Counted from the stretch's first letter, positions 29,027 through 38,713 are shown. The stretch is 64,000 nt of DNA from Bacteroidota bacterium (GCA_029781865.1 JAKOVW010000032.1:124001-188000), one strand, 5' to 3'. Translations and numbers: made by a program. Notes: generated by a model from the letters alone, not told the origin.

Positions 29027-31657
29027 TTATTTCATAAAACCTAGTCGCGGTCTGTTAAATACATCTCTGCGATCTTTTCCGGGCACAAAAGAATATACAT
29101 CTTCCAGTTCTATCAGGGATTGATTGGTTTTTGCCAATTCATCTTCGGATAAATTGGATAAGCGGATATTTTGGAACCGTATTATTTCTTCACAAATGGA
29201 ACGAATGACTCTTGCATTTCCGAAATACTTATCCTTGGAATCAAACAAATAAGAAAGATAGGCGCGTAAATGAGATTCAGCTGCTTCACTCATTTGCAAA
29301 TGAACATCACTAAACATCTTAAGGGCAATCATAAACAATTCTTCTTCAGAGTAATCTTCAAATTTCAAAATCTTATCAAAGCGACTGCTTAATCCGGGAT
29401 TTGATTTAAGGAATTGCTCCATTGGCTCTGTATAACCGGCAACAAAAACATAAAACTGACCTCTTTGGTCTTCCATTCTTTTTAATAGCGTCTGAATCAC
29501 TTCTGATCCATAATCGGATTGCCCATGGATACCCGTAGTCAGTGAATACGCTTCGTCAATAAACAACACACCACCCATTGCTTCCTCTATTTTTTCTGCT
29601 GTTTTGATAGCTGATTGACCGATATATCCTGCCACGAGTCCTTGTCTGTCTGTTTCCACCATATGCCCGCGTTCCAAAATACCCAAGGCTTTGTAAATCT
29701 TGACAATGATTCTCGCCACAGTGCTTTTACCGGTTCCCGGATTTCCAAGAAATACGGTATGTAAGTAATGTTGATTCAACACTTCTTTCCCGGATTTTTT
29801 AGCAAACTGAACGATCTTAACCATTTCGCGAATTTCCTTTTTCACTTTCTCAATGCCAATCAATGCATCAAGTTCGCTCAACGCAGTACTCAATAATTCG
29901 TGGTCAATCGGTATCTGCGGTTTTGCCTGCACCGGTTCAATTTCAATTTTGCGAACATCTTCCACGGAAACCTGACTCAGATCTTCTATTTCGAGTTCTT
30001 GTGGTGATGAGGTAGTCATTACGCGAATTCCCAGATTAATTTTTGCTTTTTCAACTAAATCAAAAACCAGCCGGGCATTGCCAAATGTATGATCCCTGTT
30101 TCGATATGCTTCTAATATCAAATGATGCAACTCTTCGATAGCGTCTTTCTGAAAACTGACGGCTTTGCGTTGCATTGCAAAATTGGCAATTTCATAAAGT
30201 TCCTGCGGAAGGTAATCCGGAAATTCAAAATACAATTTAATTCTCGATTTGAGTCCGGGATTGGAATCCAAAAAATATTTCATTTCTTTTGGATACCCGG
30301 CCATGATTAATGCCAAATCGCCCGGACCATTGGACATTTCTTTCACCAGAATTTCTATTACCTCACGCCCGAAATCTTTGCTATCATCATTAGTCCTTGC
30401 AAGTGCATAAGCCTCGTCAATAAACAAAACACCTCCTCTTGCTTTCTCAATGACTTCTTTAACTTTTGGAGCAGTCTGACCAATATATTCACCAACTAAT
30501 TCTGCACGATCCGCCTCGTATACATGACCTTTAGATAGTACGCCCATTTTTTTATAGAGCTTTCCCATCATTTTAGCGATTGTTGTTTTACCGGTTCCAG
30601 GATTTCCATAGAACACCGAATGCAGCATTAATTTTTCTTCTTCCTTTATTCCTTTGTCTTGTCTGAGTTGCAAAAATTTTACATACTGTGCATGTTCACG
30701 CACTTTTCTTTTGATATCATATAATCCGATCAGCTGATCTAATTCCCTGAGTACATCTTCCAGTTTGGATTGATCGACGTCCTGACCTGGCAATACGATC
30801 GGATCTGAGGCATGCGGCAAAGTAATTGGAGGGATTCCTTCTTCAAAATCGAATCCAATTTCGAAGGGCATAACTGCAAGCAACCGCTCGAGGAAAATGA
30901 TTTCAACAGTATAAAGTCCTTCCCACCAGGAACCTTTGACATTCGAACCCCAACCGGCTGTGATATATATATTTTCATCTTCTTTTCGAACCGGAACCAG
31001 GCGCGTCACTTGTCCTTTGAGCTCCCGTGCTTCGTTCAGAAACTTAACAAAAATCTCGCATTGCCAGTGTGCCTGAATGCATTTATTATTCAATACCAAT
31101 TCAGCATATACGTAGCGGGTTTCTTCACCATGAAATGTGCGCACATATCTCCGTTCTTCCTGCCCGACATCTTCAAATGGCCCTTCATACAATTTAAGTG
31201 ATTGCAACTCGACATAAGGCAATTGATTATCATTTTTACTAATGCCCGGATCCTCTATATAGAAATATTTACTTCCTACTTTTTCGCCATCCATCCATGC
31301 TTCCCAATAATAACTACCCTTTTTCCAGAATGAACCTTCCTTTTTATTTCCCCATCCTTCGCGGATGTAAACCGTATGATCAAATTTTGAAATTTTTCTG
31401 CGAAAGCTAAGATTGCAAACTTCTTTTTTGGTTTTGATTAAACTAAAACACTTCAATTCGATATCCGTTTCCCAGGATTCTTTGTCAAATAATTTATTGA
31501 TAAACGACAATTCCACATAGATGTAAGAAGTTTCAAATCGGTCAAATACCTGACGATATTTTTTCTTGTTGTCTGCCAGCCATTCTGTTGAAGCATACAC
31601 TTTCAATTCCTTGAACTTGTATTTTTTCGCCTCAGGGGTTTTTAATTGTTCTTCCAT
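29027..31657 (-). CDS. tandem AAA+ ATPase (CbxX/CfqX-SpoVK type) with duplicated novel N-terminus
   Basis: 876 residues with two complete AAA+ modules. Module one has Walker A GNPGTGKTT (351-359) and Walker B GGVLFIDEAYAL (408-419). Module two has GNPGTGKST (638-646) and GGVLFIDEAYSL (695-706). Both show the pore-like EADRAELVGEYIGQ or ETDRQGLVAGYIGQ segment, typical of the CbbX/SpoVK clade, which remodels protein substrates in the cytoplasm. Residues about 14-136 and 152-273 are two related beta-rich units, each with a (R/T)YVYAEL or TSYIYVEL strand and a Y.REGWG or Y.TAGWG turn followed by GS.W. I do not recognise this unit. The gene stands alone, so its client is unknown. Confidence 0.9.
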   Translation of the reverse strand: MEEQLKTPEAKKYKFKELKVYASTEWLADNKKKYRQVFDRFETSYIYVELSFINKLFDKESWETDIELKCFSLIKTKKEVCNLSFRRKISKFDHTVYIREGWGNKKEGSFWKKGSYYWEAWMDGEKVGSKYFYIEDPGISKNDNQLPYVELQSLKLYEGPFEDVGQEERRYVRTFHGEETRYVYAELVLNNKCIQAHWQCEIFVKFLNEARELKGQVTRLVPVRKEDENIYITAGWGSNVKGSWWEGLYTVEIIFLERLLAVMPFEIGFDFEEGIPPITLPHASDPIVLPGQDVDQSKLEDVLRELDQLIGLYDIKRKVREHAQYVKFLQLRQDKGIKEEEKLMLHSVFYGNPGTGKTTIAKMMGKLYKKMGVLSKGHVYEADRAELVGEYIGQTAPKVKEVIEKARGGVLFIDEAYALARTNDDSKDFGREVIEILVKEMSNGPGDLALIMAGYPKEMKYFLDSNPGLKSRIKLYFEFPDYLPQELYEIANFAMQRKAVSFQKDAIEELHHLILEAYRNRDHTFGNARLVFDLVEKAKINLGIRVMTTSSPQELEIEDLSQVSVEDVRKIEIEPVQAKPQIPIDHELLSTALSELDALIGIEKVKKEIREMVKIVQFAKKSGKEVLNQHYLHTVFLGNPGTGKSTVARIIVKIYKALGILERGHMVETDRQGLVAGYIGQSAIKTAEKIEEAMGGVLFIDEAYSLTTGIHGQSDYGSEVIQTLLKRMEDQRGQFYVFVAGYTEPMEQFLKSNPGLSSRFDKILKFEDYSEEELFMIALKMFSDVHLQMSEAAESHLRAYLSYLFDSKDKYFGNARVIRSICEEIIRFQNIRLSNLSEDELAKTNQSLIELEDVYSFVPGKDRRDVFNRPRLGFMK

Positions 31658-31886
31658 AATTTCTGCAGATGTATTTCAAAGATTAAATATAGAAAATAAT
31701 TAACTGAAGAATGCTTTTTATTTAATTTTTAACTAAAGACCGACGATGGTTAACCATTGTTCATCCCTTCAAGCTTAGAATCTGCATATTCCTTTAAATT
31801 CCAAGCGGGTATCAACGGGGAGCAGCACGGAATTGCGCCAATTGAACATTTAATGAAGATTATTGTTGAGTTTGCCTATATAATCC

Positions 31887-32228
31887 ATGGCAAAGATCAC
31901 TTTCAAATTTGAAGACCTGAATATTCCGGAAAAAGTCGTAGAGACCGAAGGCCTTGAAAAATCTATTCTGGAAATCACTGAAGAACAGGACATTCATCTC
32001 AATCATAATTGCGGTGGCGTATGCGCCTGTTCGACCTGCCACATTTATATTTTAAAAGGAGATACGTTTCTCGAGGAAATATCGGACAAAGAAGAAGATT
32101 TTATTGACCGGGCCATTAATCCTAGACTGGAATCCAGATTAGCCTGTCAATGCATCATATTGAAAGAATCTGCAGATATTACAGTAGAAATACCGGACCA
32201 AAAAAGAATTATCGGACATGAGCATTAA
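31887..32228 (+). CDS. fdx: [2Fe-2S] ferredoxin (adrenodoxin/ISC Fdx type)
   Basis: 113 residues. The cluster ligands are Cys42, Cys48 and Cys51 in NCGGVCACSTC, with Cys87 in LACQC as the fourth; two extra cysteines (46, 89) lie beside them. The overall layout, with ESRLACQC and a C-terminal IPDQKRIIG, is that of ISC-type ferredoxins, which supply electrons for iron-sulphur cluster assembly in the cytoplasm. An IscX gene follows 122 bp downstream, which supports that role. Confidence 0.92.
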   Translation: MAKITFKFEDLNIPEKVVETEGLEKSILEITEEQDIHLNHNCGGVCACSTCHIYILKGDTFLEEISDKEEDFIDRAINPRLESRLACQCIILKESADITVEIPDQKRIIGHEH

Positions 32229-32350
32229 TGCCTGCCCTGGATTGCGTATCTGCAATTTTAGACTAAATTTGTAGAGAGATACTTTATTATTAAAAATAAA
32301 CATGCTACGTTAGAAACGCTTTGACTCAATGATTAAACTTACCAGATTAC

Positions 32351-32599
32351 ATGTCATTTAAAGAAATAGAAAATTTACCTATTCATTGGGCGGATCACGA
32401 AGATATCGCTATGGCCCTGTATGAACGATTTGGCCCGGAATTCAATGAAGGAAAAATTTACCGACTCCGGTTTACCGAATTGATCGAATGGGTTTTGGAA
32501 ATACCTTACTTCCACGGAAAAAGAGAAGACTGTAATGAAGCACACCTTGAACAGATACAGGCGAAATGGGTATATGAATGGAGGGATCATAATTCCTGA
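32351..32599 (+). CDS. iscX: Fe-S assembly protein IscX
   Basis: 82 residues, close to the family's length plus a short N-terminal extension. The fold signature is visible: HWADHEDIAMALYERFGPEF, then YRLRFTELIEWVLEIPYF, then a C-terminal acidic helix EAHLEQIQAKWVYEW. IscX is an acidic regulator that binds cysteine desulphurase IscS and iron. It follows the ferredoxin gene on the same strand. No iscS, iscU or suf genes are in the window. Confidence 0.9.
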   Translation: MSFKEIENLPIHWADHEDIAMALYERFGPEFNEGKIYRLRFTELIEWVLEIPYFHGKREDCNEAHLEQIQAKWVYEWRDHNS

Positions 32600-32719
32600 T
32601 TCCACCGACCTGTCTAAAGGAATTATGGTTGCACATCCATAATTCATTCCCATTATTATTGTTGAATAAATTTTTCATCACAGAATACACACTAAATAGC
32701 TATAGACTATTTTTACCCT

Positions 32720-33214
32720 ATGAATGTATATGAGTCTTTTTTTCATATCCGTGCCATTGTGTTGGATATTGATGGAGTTTGCACAGACAATACCATTCTT
32801 GTTACGGATCATGGTGAATTCCTCAGATCGATGAATGTCAAAGATGGATTGGCGATTAAAAAATCCATTCAAAGCGGATTTCGCATGGCTGTTATATCCG
32901 GCGGAAGAAGTGAAGGCACCCGTAAGCGCTTTGAATTGTTGGGCATCGATGAAATCCACTTAGGCATTGAACACAAAATGATCGTCCTCGAAAATCTGTT
33001 AAAAAAATGGAATCTTTCCATGGACCAGGTTGCCTACATGGGAGATGATCTAACCGATTTAGAAATCCTTCAAAAAGCAGGTTTGGCCGCATGTCCGCAA
33101 GATGCTGTACCCGAAGTCCTGAAAATCAGTCATTATATTTCTCCCTATGCAGGAGGAAAAGCCTGTGTACGCGATCTTATTGAAAAAATATTACAAGCAC
33201 AAGGTGCATGGTGA
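32720..33214 (+). CDS. KdsC-like HAD phosphatase
   Basis: 164 residues, the usual KdsC length. HAD motif I is VLDIDGVCTDN (nucleophile and acid/base Asp), motif II AVISGG, the Lys is in the TRKRFELLG region, and motif III is MGDDLTDLEIL. The family hydrolyses 3-deoxy-D-manno-octulosonate 8-phosphate in lipopolysaccharide Kdo synthesis, although related proteins act on other sugar phosphates. It overlaps the following UbiA-family gene by 7 nt and a Maf gene comes next; to my knowledge this arrangement recurs in Bacteroidota. Exact substrate uncertain. Confidence 0.88.
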   Translation: MNVYESFFHIRAIVLDIDGVCTDNTILVTDHGEFLRSMNVKDGLAIKKSIQSGFRMAVISGGRSEGTRKRFELLGIDEIHLGIEHKMIVLENLLKKWNLSMDQVAYMGDDLTDLEILQKAGLAACPQDAVPEVLKISHYISPYAGGKACVRDLIEKILQAQGAW

Positions 33215-34125
33215 TCAGTTACTGGAACCGGATGTTGAGAATACCTAATCTGGTAATCATCCTGCTGACACAAGTACTCATTTATGTTTGTTTTATCAAG
33301 CCTTATTTTGCAAGCGAAGAGCTTGCTTTAAGTCTGACTCAATGTTTATTGTTTCTATTCACTTTATTATGCCTGGCTGGTTCCGGATATGTAATCAATA
33401 CTATTTACGACCGTGAAATCGATTCCGGAGATCCGGATAAGTCCGTTATTCCGCTTCATTTTTCTGAACGGCAATCCTGGCAATTGTATGCAGGAATCGT
33501 TTTGGCTGGATTCATCATTGCCATTTTTTTATCGGTAAAAACCGGATTTTATTATTCTTTATCGCTTTATCCGGTTACTGCAATCAGCCTTTGGTTTTAT
33601 TCCTATAAACTCAAATGTGTTCCATTACTTGGCAATATACTTATTGCATTTTTAACCGGAGCTGTAATCGCAATCATTCCGTTTGTCTTCTGGGACAACT
33701 TAAAAGAACTCCGGATTTCCGATTACAACAGTTGGGCGTCGCTGATGTATCGCTTTGTCATGCTTTTCATACTTGCCGTTTTAAGTAATCTTTCAAGAGA
33801 AGTCGTGAAAGACATCGAAGACATGAATGCAGATAAAGCATATTACTGCAATTCTACAGCAACTTATTTCGGCCTCAAAAACAGTAAAACCATTTCATTG
33901 AATGTGTGGTTCGCCCTGATGATCATTTGCGGTTCAGCTCTATGGTATCAGCAAGGATTTCTACCCAAACTTTGGATTATTCTGATTATTGAAATTCCAG
34001 CGCTAGCCATTTTTATTTTGATGATTCAGGCTAAAGATACCCGGGATTTTACCCACTTAAGTTTATATTTGAAATTGTTTATGTTGCTTGGAATTACTTA
34101 CTGGTGTATCATTGCAAAAACTTAA
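33208..34125 (+). CDS. UbiA-family prenyltransferase (geranylgeranylglycerol-phosphate geranylgeranyltransferase-like)
   Basis: 305 residues with about eight hydrophobic helices. Two aspartate-rich motifs are visible: NTIYDREIDSGDPDK and REVVKDIEDMNADKAY, which bind the prenyl diphosphate through magnesium. UbiA enzymes join a prenyl chain to an acceptor in the membrane. Bacteroidota members of this shape are usually named geranylgeranylglycerol-phosphate transferases, but quinone- or porphyrin-type acceptors are possible. The ATG at 33208 overlaps the end of the phosphatase gene by 7 nt, so the two are coupled. Confidence 0.85.
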   Translation: MVISYWNRMLRIPNLVIILLTQVLIYVCFIKPYFASEELALSLTQCLLFLFTLLCLAGSGYVINTIYDREIDSGDPDKSVIPLHFSERQSWQLYAGIVLAGFIIAIFLSVKTGFYYSLSLYPVTAISLWFYSYKLKCVPLLGNILIAFLTGAVIAIIPFVFWDNLKELRISDYNSWASLMYRFVMLFILAVLSNLSREVVKDIEDMNADKAYYCNSTATYFGLKNSKTISLNVWFALMIICGSALWYQQGFLPKLWIILIIEIPALAIFILMIQAKDTRDFTHLSLYLKLFMLLGITYWCIIAKT

Positions 34126-34238
34126 ACACCGTCGAATAACTGGCAATTTTTTTGCAAGCAAATGACAACAGAAATAAGCAATGCCTGCTCTATGCAAATT
34201 TTATTTTTATGAATCAACCAAAACTTCAGAAATAACCA

Positions 34239-34838
34239 ATGAACAGAATTAATTCCCGCAAAATCATTTTGGCTTCTTCTTCACCCCGCAGAAAACAACT
34301 GCTTGAAGAAGCCGGTTTTTGGTTTGAAACGGTAAGCATTCCATTTGAAGAAGTGTATCCCAACGATATGGCGACATATCACATTGCAGAATATCTTGCC
34401 AAAGAAAAATCTGCAGTAGCGAAAAATCAAATCACCGGAAATGAAATTTTACTAACTGCTGATTCCATTGTGGTACTTGGAGACAATGTTTTTGGCAAGC
34501 CAAAGGATTTTAATGAAGCTTATAAAATTCTGGCCACGCTCTCCGGTAAGAAACATTTGGTATATACCGGGATCTGTCTTTGTGATCACCAAAAATCTAT
34601 ATGTGCGACCGGTAAATCGGAAGTGTACTTCCGGGAAATGAATCACGATGAAATTACATGGTACATCCATCAGTACAAGCCTTACGATAAAGCCGGAGCT
34701 TACGCAGTACAGGAATGGATTGGGCTTTGTAAAATTTCAATGATACAAGGCACATATTCCAATATTATGGGATTGCCAACTGATTTGGTTTATGAGGCAC
34801 TGCGCAATTTTGAAGGCGCTATTGACTTTCCGCTATGA
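34239..34838 (+). CDS. maf: Maf-family nucleotide pyrophosphatase
   Basis: 199 residues, typical for the family. The signature IILASSSPRRKQLLEEAGF opens the protein, followed by the catalytic segment ILLTADSIVVLGDN and GKPKDF, and later DKAGAYAVQEW. Maf proteins hydrolyse non-canonical or canonical nucleoside triphosphates to monophosphates in the cytoplasm. The last 20 bp overlap the 3' end of the convergent prmA gene. Same strand as the upstream phosphatase/UbiA pair. Confidence 0.93.
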   Translation: MNRINSRKIILASSSPRRKQLLEEAGFWFETVSIPFEEVYPNDMATYHIAEYLAKEKSAVAKNQITGNEILLTADSIVVLGDNVFGKPKDFNEAYKILATLSGKKHLVYTGICLCDHQKSICATGKSEVYFREMNHDEITWYIHQYKPYDKAGAYAVQEWIGLCKISMIQGTYSNIMGLPTDLVYEALRNFEGAIDFPL

Positions 34839-35640
34839 GACAAATCCACTCGCCTCTTTGCATCATCATCGTGTGAAATAATCCGGACTGAATGATCCGG
34901 TCCAGCATGAATTCCAAATCTGAAATAAGAAATCCGGACATGATCAGTTTTCCTTTTGCATTCAAGTGAGCGGAAAGTGTGCCAATTCCTTCGGCCAAAA
35001 TATTCCGTGTAATATTGGCGAGAATAAAATCATATCCCTGTTCAGGTATGGCATCAAATGAACCTAATGCGACCAGCATTTGAGGCAATTGATTCATTGC
35101 AATATTTTCAATCGTATTTTCAACCGCTAAAATATCATTATCAATAAAATGAATAACAGCAGCACCATTTTTGGCTGCAAGAATTCCCAGAATACCGGTT
35201 CCACAACCAAAGTCCAACACTCTTTTACCTTCAAAATTCTCACCTAGCATCCACTCGAGAATCATCGAGGTCGTTTCATGATGCCCTGTTCCAAATGCCA
35301 TTTTAGGAGATATGACGAGCTCCTGCGCATATTGCGGATCAGGAACATGAAAGTCAGCCCGAACGAATAACTTGTGATCAATACCAATTGGTTTAAAATT
35401 AGATTCCCACTCTGTATTCCATGCACGGGCATTATGAATTATTTTTTTGAACGGGAGCGCTTTTTCCTTCAGATATTCTTCTATTTCTTTTGCAAGATTT
35501 CCACTGGATTCTGACTCAATAAATGCTTCCAAAGCATGATCATGTTCCAAAAATGATTCAACACCCAAAAGATTAAGCTGAGCTATTTCAATTTCGTGAT
35601 GAATGGGATCTAAAGTAATGAAATAGGAAATATGTGTCAC
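34819..35640 (-). CDS. prmA: ribosomal protein L11 methyltransferase PrmA
   Basis: 273 residues. The PrmA pattern is present: N-terminal ferredoxin-like domain, then MAFGTGHHETTSMILEW, the SAM site VLDFGCGTGILGILAAK, and DFILANITRNIL carrying the NPPF-like motif variant. It trimethylates ribosomal protein L11. The start is a GTG at 35640; an in-frame stop lies shortly upstream and no ATG fits. The gene's end overlaps the end of maf by 20 bp, tail to tail. Confidence 0.92.
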   Translation of the reverse strand: MTHISYFITLDPIHHEIEIAQLNLLGVESFLEHDHALEAFIESESSGNLAKEIEEYLKEKALPFKKIIHNARAWNTEWESNFKPIGIDHKLFVRADFHVPDPQYAQELVISPKMAFGTGHHETTSMILEWMLGENFEGKRVLDFGCGTGILGILAAKNGAAVIHFIDNDILAVENTIENIAMNQLPQMLVALGSFDAIPEQGYDFILANITRNILAEGIGTLSAHLNAKGKLIMSGFLISDLEFMLDRIIQSGLFHTMMMQRGEWICLIAESQ

Positions 35641-35765
35641 AATATGATTTTAAAATCCGTAATGGTGAATTCTAATATTCATCATTAATTAATTTGAATA
35701 TAACTGAACAATCCGCGCCATTTAAATAAGAGCAATTAAGGAATGCTCTGCTGATGTCATATTTA

Positions 35766-36641
35766 TCACCATTTTTTATAGAATGCCTTCCAGGTATTCT
35801 CTATGAGTGCCGTTATGGTCATTGGGCCTACTCCACCCGGCACGGGTGTAATTGCAAATGTTTTAGGAGCAACATTTGGGAAATCCACATCACCCACCAA
35901 TCTGTATCCTCTTGCAGAACCGGGATCATCCATTTTATTAATTCCAACATCGACGACTACCGCACCTTCTCTAACCATATCTGATTTCACAAACATGGGT
36001 ATTCCAAGTGCAGCAATAATGATATCTGCACGCTGGCAAATTTCTTTAAGCTGATTAGTGCGGCTATGTGCAATGGTAACAGTAGCATTTCCCGGCTTTG
36101 TTTTTTTAGACATCAGTAAAGCAATGGGTGTGCCGACTATATTACTTCTTCCGAGTACCACACAATGTTTTCCATCCGTTTCGATCTGATATCTATCCAA
36201 CAACATCATGATACCCATTGGCGTAGCTGGATGAAATGAAGGCAATCCCAATGCCATTTTACCAAAGTTATATGGATGAAAACCATCCACGTCCTTTTCC
36301 GGATTTATGGCCAAATTAATGGCGTGTTCGTCAATATGTCTGGGCAAAGGTAATTGCACAATATACCCGTCAATTTGAGGATCATCATTCAATGATTTTA
36401 TGATATACAGTAACTCTTCCTGAGTGATTGTTGCAGGCTTGCGGATCAAAGTTGATGCATATCCAACCTCTTCGCATGCTCTTATTTTATTTCTAACATA
36501 GGTTTGACTTGCAGGATTATCCCCAATCAGAACGGCAGCTAAATGCGGGGACCTTACATCATTTTGACAAAACTGAGTAACCTTAACCTGTATCTCCTTT
36601 CTGATTACCGATGAAGTATGATTGCCATCTAATAAAATCAT
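35766..36641 (-). CDS. folD: bifunctional methylenetetrahydrofolate dehydrogenase/cyclohydrolase FolD
   Basis: 291 residues, the family length. Visible signatures: SQTYVRNKIRACEEVG with the catalytic Tyr and Lys region, GYIVQLPLPRHID, KDVDGFHPYN, VLGRSNIVGTPIALL (NADP site) and the C-terminal TPVPGGVGPMTI. It interconverts 5,10-methylene- and 10-formyl-tetrahydrofolate in one-carbon metabolism. It stands alone between prmA and the GWxTD gene, with a TATCTTTG element upstream. Confidence 0.96.
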   Translation of the reverse strand: MILLDGNHTSSVIRKEIQVKVTQFCQNDVRSPHLAAVLIGDNPASQTYVRNKIRACEEVGYASTLIRKPATITQEELLYIIKSLNDDPQIDGYIVQLPLPRHIDEHAINLAINPEKDVDGFHPYNFGKMALGLPSFHPATPMGIMMLLDRYQIETDGKHCVVLGRSNIVGTPIALLMSKKTKPGNATVTIAHSRTNQLKEICQRADIIIAALGIPMFVKSDMVREGAVVVDVGINKMDDPGSARGYRLVGDVDFPNVAPKTFAITPVPGGVGPMTITALIENTWKAFYKKW

Positions 36642-36705
36642 AAACTAAGCTTTTGGTTTTTGGAAAAGAATAAAATGAATTTTGCGGGAATGGTTAAAAA
36701 ACGCA

Positions 36706-36713
36706 CAAAGATA
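36706..36713 (-). promoter_or_regulatory. candidate -7 element TATCTTTG for folD
   Basis: Minus-strand TATCTTTG fits TAnnTTTG about 65 bp before the folD start. No TTG at -33 is evident. Confidence 0.4.
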
Positions 36714-36862
36714 TTCATTCTTTGAAGAACAGAGAAATGAAAATGAAAGCCTAAATCCGCTTTCAACAACCGGAAAACCATGAAAATGGATTAGACGGAA
36801 TTATGCAATTCCGGGACGATTTTTGACGACAAAACAGGAATGATCTACCTCCTTATATTTTA

Positions 36863-38326
36863 TTAATACTGAAAGTATTCTCTCGCTCTCCTGTTATAAT
36901 TAGATTGCATTTCCTGGGCATCGATAAAATTGGTGCCCTTTACTTCCGTTGGAGCATTCTTGTATAATTCAATTTCCCATTTTTTGTTTTGACGTTCACC
37001 ATGAGCAGTAGAATGCAGTAACCTGAAATCACTACCCGCCAGATCCGGATTGTAAAATAAAAATTTCACATTTGTCTGACCTGATGGGGAAATTTTGGTG
37101 TACTTCCAGATCTCATATGGAAATGCTCCGTTGTCCTTATCTTCTGAAATGATTTCATTTGGATTTCCATACTTCATATAAATATATCCCCGGTCTGTTT
37201 CAAATCCATAGCCAAAACCAGAATAAAACATTTTGTTTACTCTATCGGCTAATTCCAAATGATTGTGAAATGCAGTTCGCGCATCGAGAGCAGGTGGATT
37301 GCTTTTTTCACTCCAATAGGCAAACAAAAATATCCTTTTCTCCTCCAGTCTTTTCTGTCTGAATAAATCATTGATGATAGAAACATCAATACTTGAAATC
37401 AATGGATACATGGATCTTATTGAATAATCTACCATTGATTCCGAAAGTGTGTCGAAATAAAATTTATCTTCTTTTCTTGTTCGGGCCCATTCATCAATTT
37501 TATCCCAGAACGGATTTTCTCTAGTGAATTCAACGATTTGCTCATCCTGCACTATGGTCTTGCTGTCCAGAATTTGAACTTTTAATTCATATATACCTGA
37601 AGTATACGCACTGATATCATGTTTTAATAAATAAGGATCTAATGCTGCAGTAGTTCTTTTTTTATACCACTCTTCCTTGAGCTTAAAAACACCAGTGGTG
37701 TCTTTTTTGGAAACTATAAATTTGATCAAATAAGAACTGCCAAGATTCTGAGTTGCATATGTCTCAAAATAACCATATAGTAAATTCTGACCCTGGTTGT
37801 ATTGCTGGTATATTAATGGTTCGCTGTAAAATCCATTTTTATACAAGACCTGATTGGAATCTACTGTCGTTCTTGCAATTGTCGATAATTGTATTTCTGA
37901 TAAAAATGCAGATTCTTTTTTGAATGGATTTAAATTATTTAGTAAGGTTAATTCATTGTCTGGATTTTGTTCATCTTCAATCCTGGTTTCCAACTCGCAA
38001 TGCAAACCATCCAATGGCCATCGCAATGCATGAATCAATGGACCCGGTTGTTTATCCGCCGGACTGGTCAGCACCAGTTTCTGCGCATTTAAAATAACAG
38101 AACCTCTTTTTAAAACAAAGGTGATCACTGCACGGTAAATGTTGGCACTATCACCGGAATTGACACTTGTAAACCCTTTATTATTGATGAATAAACGGAT
38201 CTCTACATAGGGTTTAAATTCGGAAGTGTAAAAGATAACCGGTTGTACAAAAGCTTCGATGGCATATATTTTTCCTGCTACGCAGATTAACGCAAAAACG
38301 AAAGCTAAAAAACGGATTGATTTCAT
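36863..38326 (-). CDS. GWxTD domain-containing secreted protein
   Basis: 487 residues with a signal peptide (FLAFVFALICVAGKIYA). The N-terminal two thirds are beta-rich with many Tyr/Asn. The C-terminal 120 residues carry the GWxTD-like signature in variant form: GFGYGFETDRGYIYMKYG, then YEIWKYT. This family is widespread in Bacteroidota and Acidobacteria and its function is not established. It begins 1 bp after a small lipoprotein gene, so the two form a tight unit. Location probably periplasm or outer membrane. Confidence 0.85.
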   Translation of the reverse strand: MKSIRFLAFVFALICVAGKIYAIEAFVQPVIFYTSEFKPYVEIRLFINNKGFTSVNSGDSANIYRAVITFVLKRGSVILNAQKLVLTSPADKQPGPLIHALRWPLDGLHCELETRIEDEQNPDNELTLLNNLNPFKKESAFLSEIQLSTIARTTVDSNQVLYKNGFYSEPLIYQQYNQGQNLLYGYFETYATQNLGSSYLIKFIVSKKDTTGVFKLKEEWYKKRTTAALDPYLLKHDISAYTSGIYELKVQILDSKTIVQDEQIVEFTRENPFWDKIDEWARTRKEDKFYFDTLSESMVDYSIRSMYPLISSIDVSIINDLFRQKRLEEKRIFLFAYWSEKSNPPALDARTAFHNHLELADRVNKMFYSGFGYGFETDRGYIYMKYGNPNEIISEDKDNGAFPYEIWKYTKISPSGQTNVKFLFYNPDLAGSDFRLLHSTAHGERQNKKWEIELYKNAPTEVKGTNFIDAQEMQSNYNRRAREYFQY

Positions 38327-38327
38327 C

Positions 38328-38681
38328 TTATTCTTTTTTTAGTTTAAAAACGAAAGTTGCATTTTGAATTTTTGCAGACATCATCAAGTAGCTGTCTTCC
38401 GTTTTTTGAAGATGGAACGTATAATCAAGTCCTTTTGTTAATTTCAGTTCATTGTTGGCCAATACATACTCTGCCTGATTTTCGACCCCCTGAAAATTGG
38501 TACTCAAAATTTTTTGATCGAAAAAGAAAAATGCACCATCCAGCGTATTTGTTTTTTTTGCATTCCTGCTTGCTTCAACTATACGCCACTTTCCCAATAG
38601 ATAATCCTGGTTGATTTTTTTATCATTCTTGCAGGCAAACACACAGAAAACAAGACATAAAACACGAACAAGTTGCTTCAT
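38328..38681 (-). CDS. small lipocalin-like lipoprotein
   Basis: 117 residues from ATG 38681; a TTG two codons upstream is less likely. CLVFCVFAC is a lipobox. The mature part starts LLGKWRIVEASRNAKK, the typical opening of lipocalin-like beta-barrels in Bacteroidota, followed by about six predicted strands (FFFFDQKILSTNF, AEYVLANNELKLT, YTFHLQKT, YLMMSAK, TFVFKLKK). It is separated from the GWxTD gene by a single base and is probably co-translated with it. Ligand unknown. Confidence 0.75.
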   Translation of the reverse strand: MKQLVRVLCLVFCVFACKNDKKINQDYLLGKWRIVEASRNAKKTNTLDGAFFFFDQKILSTNFQGVENQAEYVLANNELKLTKGLDYTFHLQKTEDSYLMMSAKIQNATFVFKLKKE

Positions 38682-38713
38682 ATTCAAAGACTATCAACAA
38701 ATTTACAACCAAA

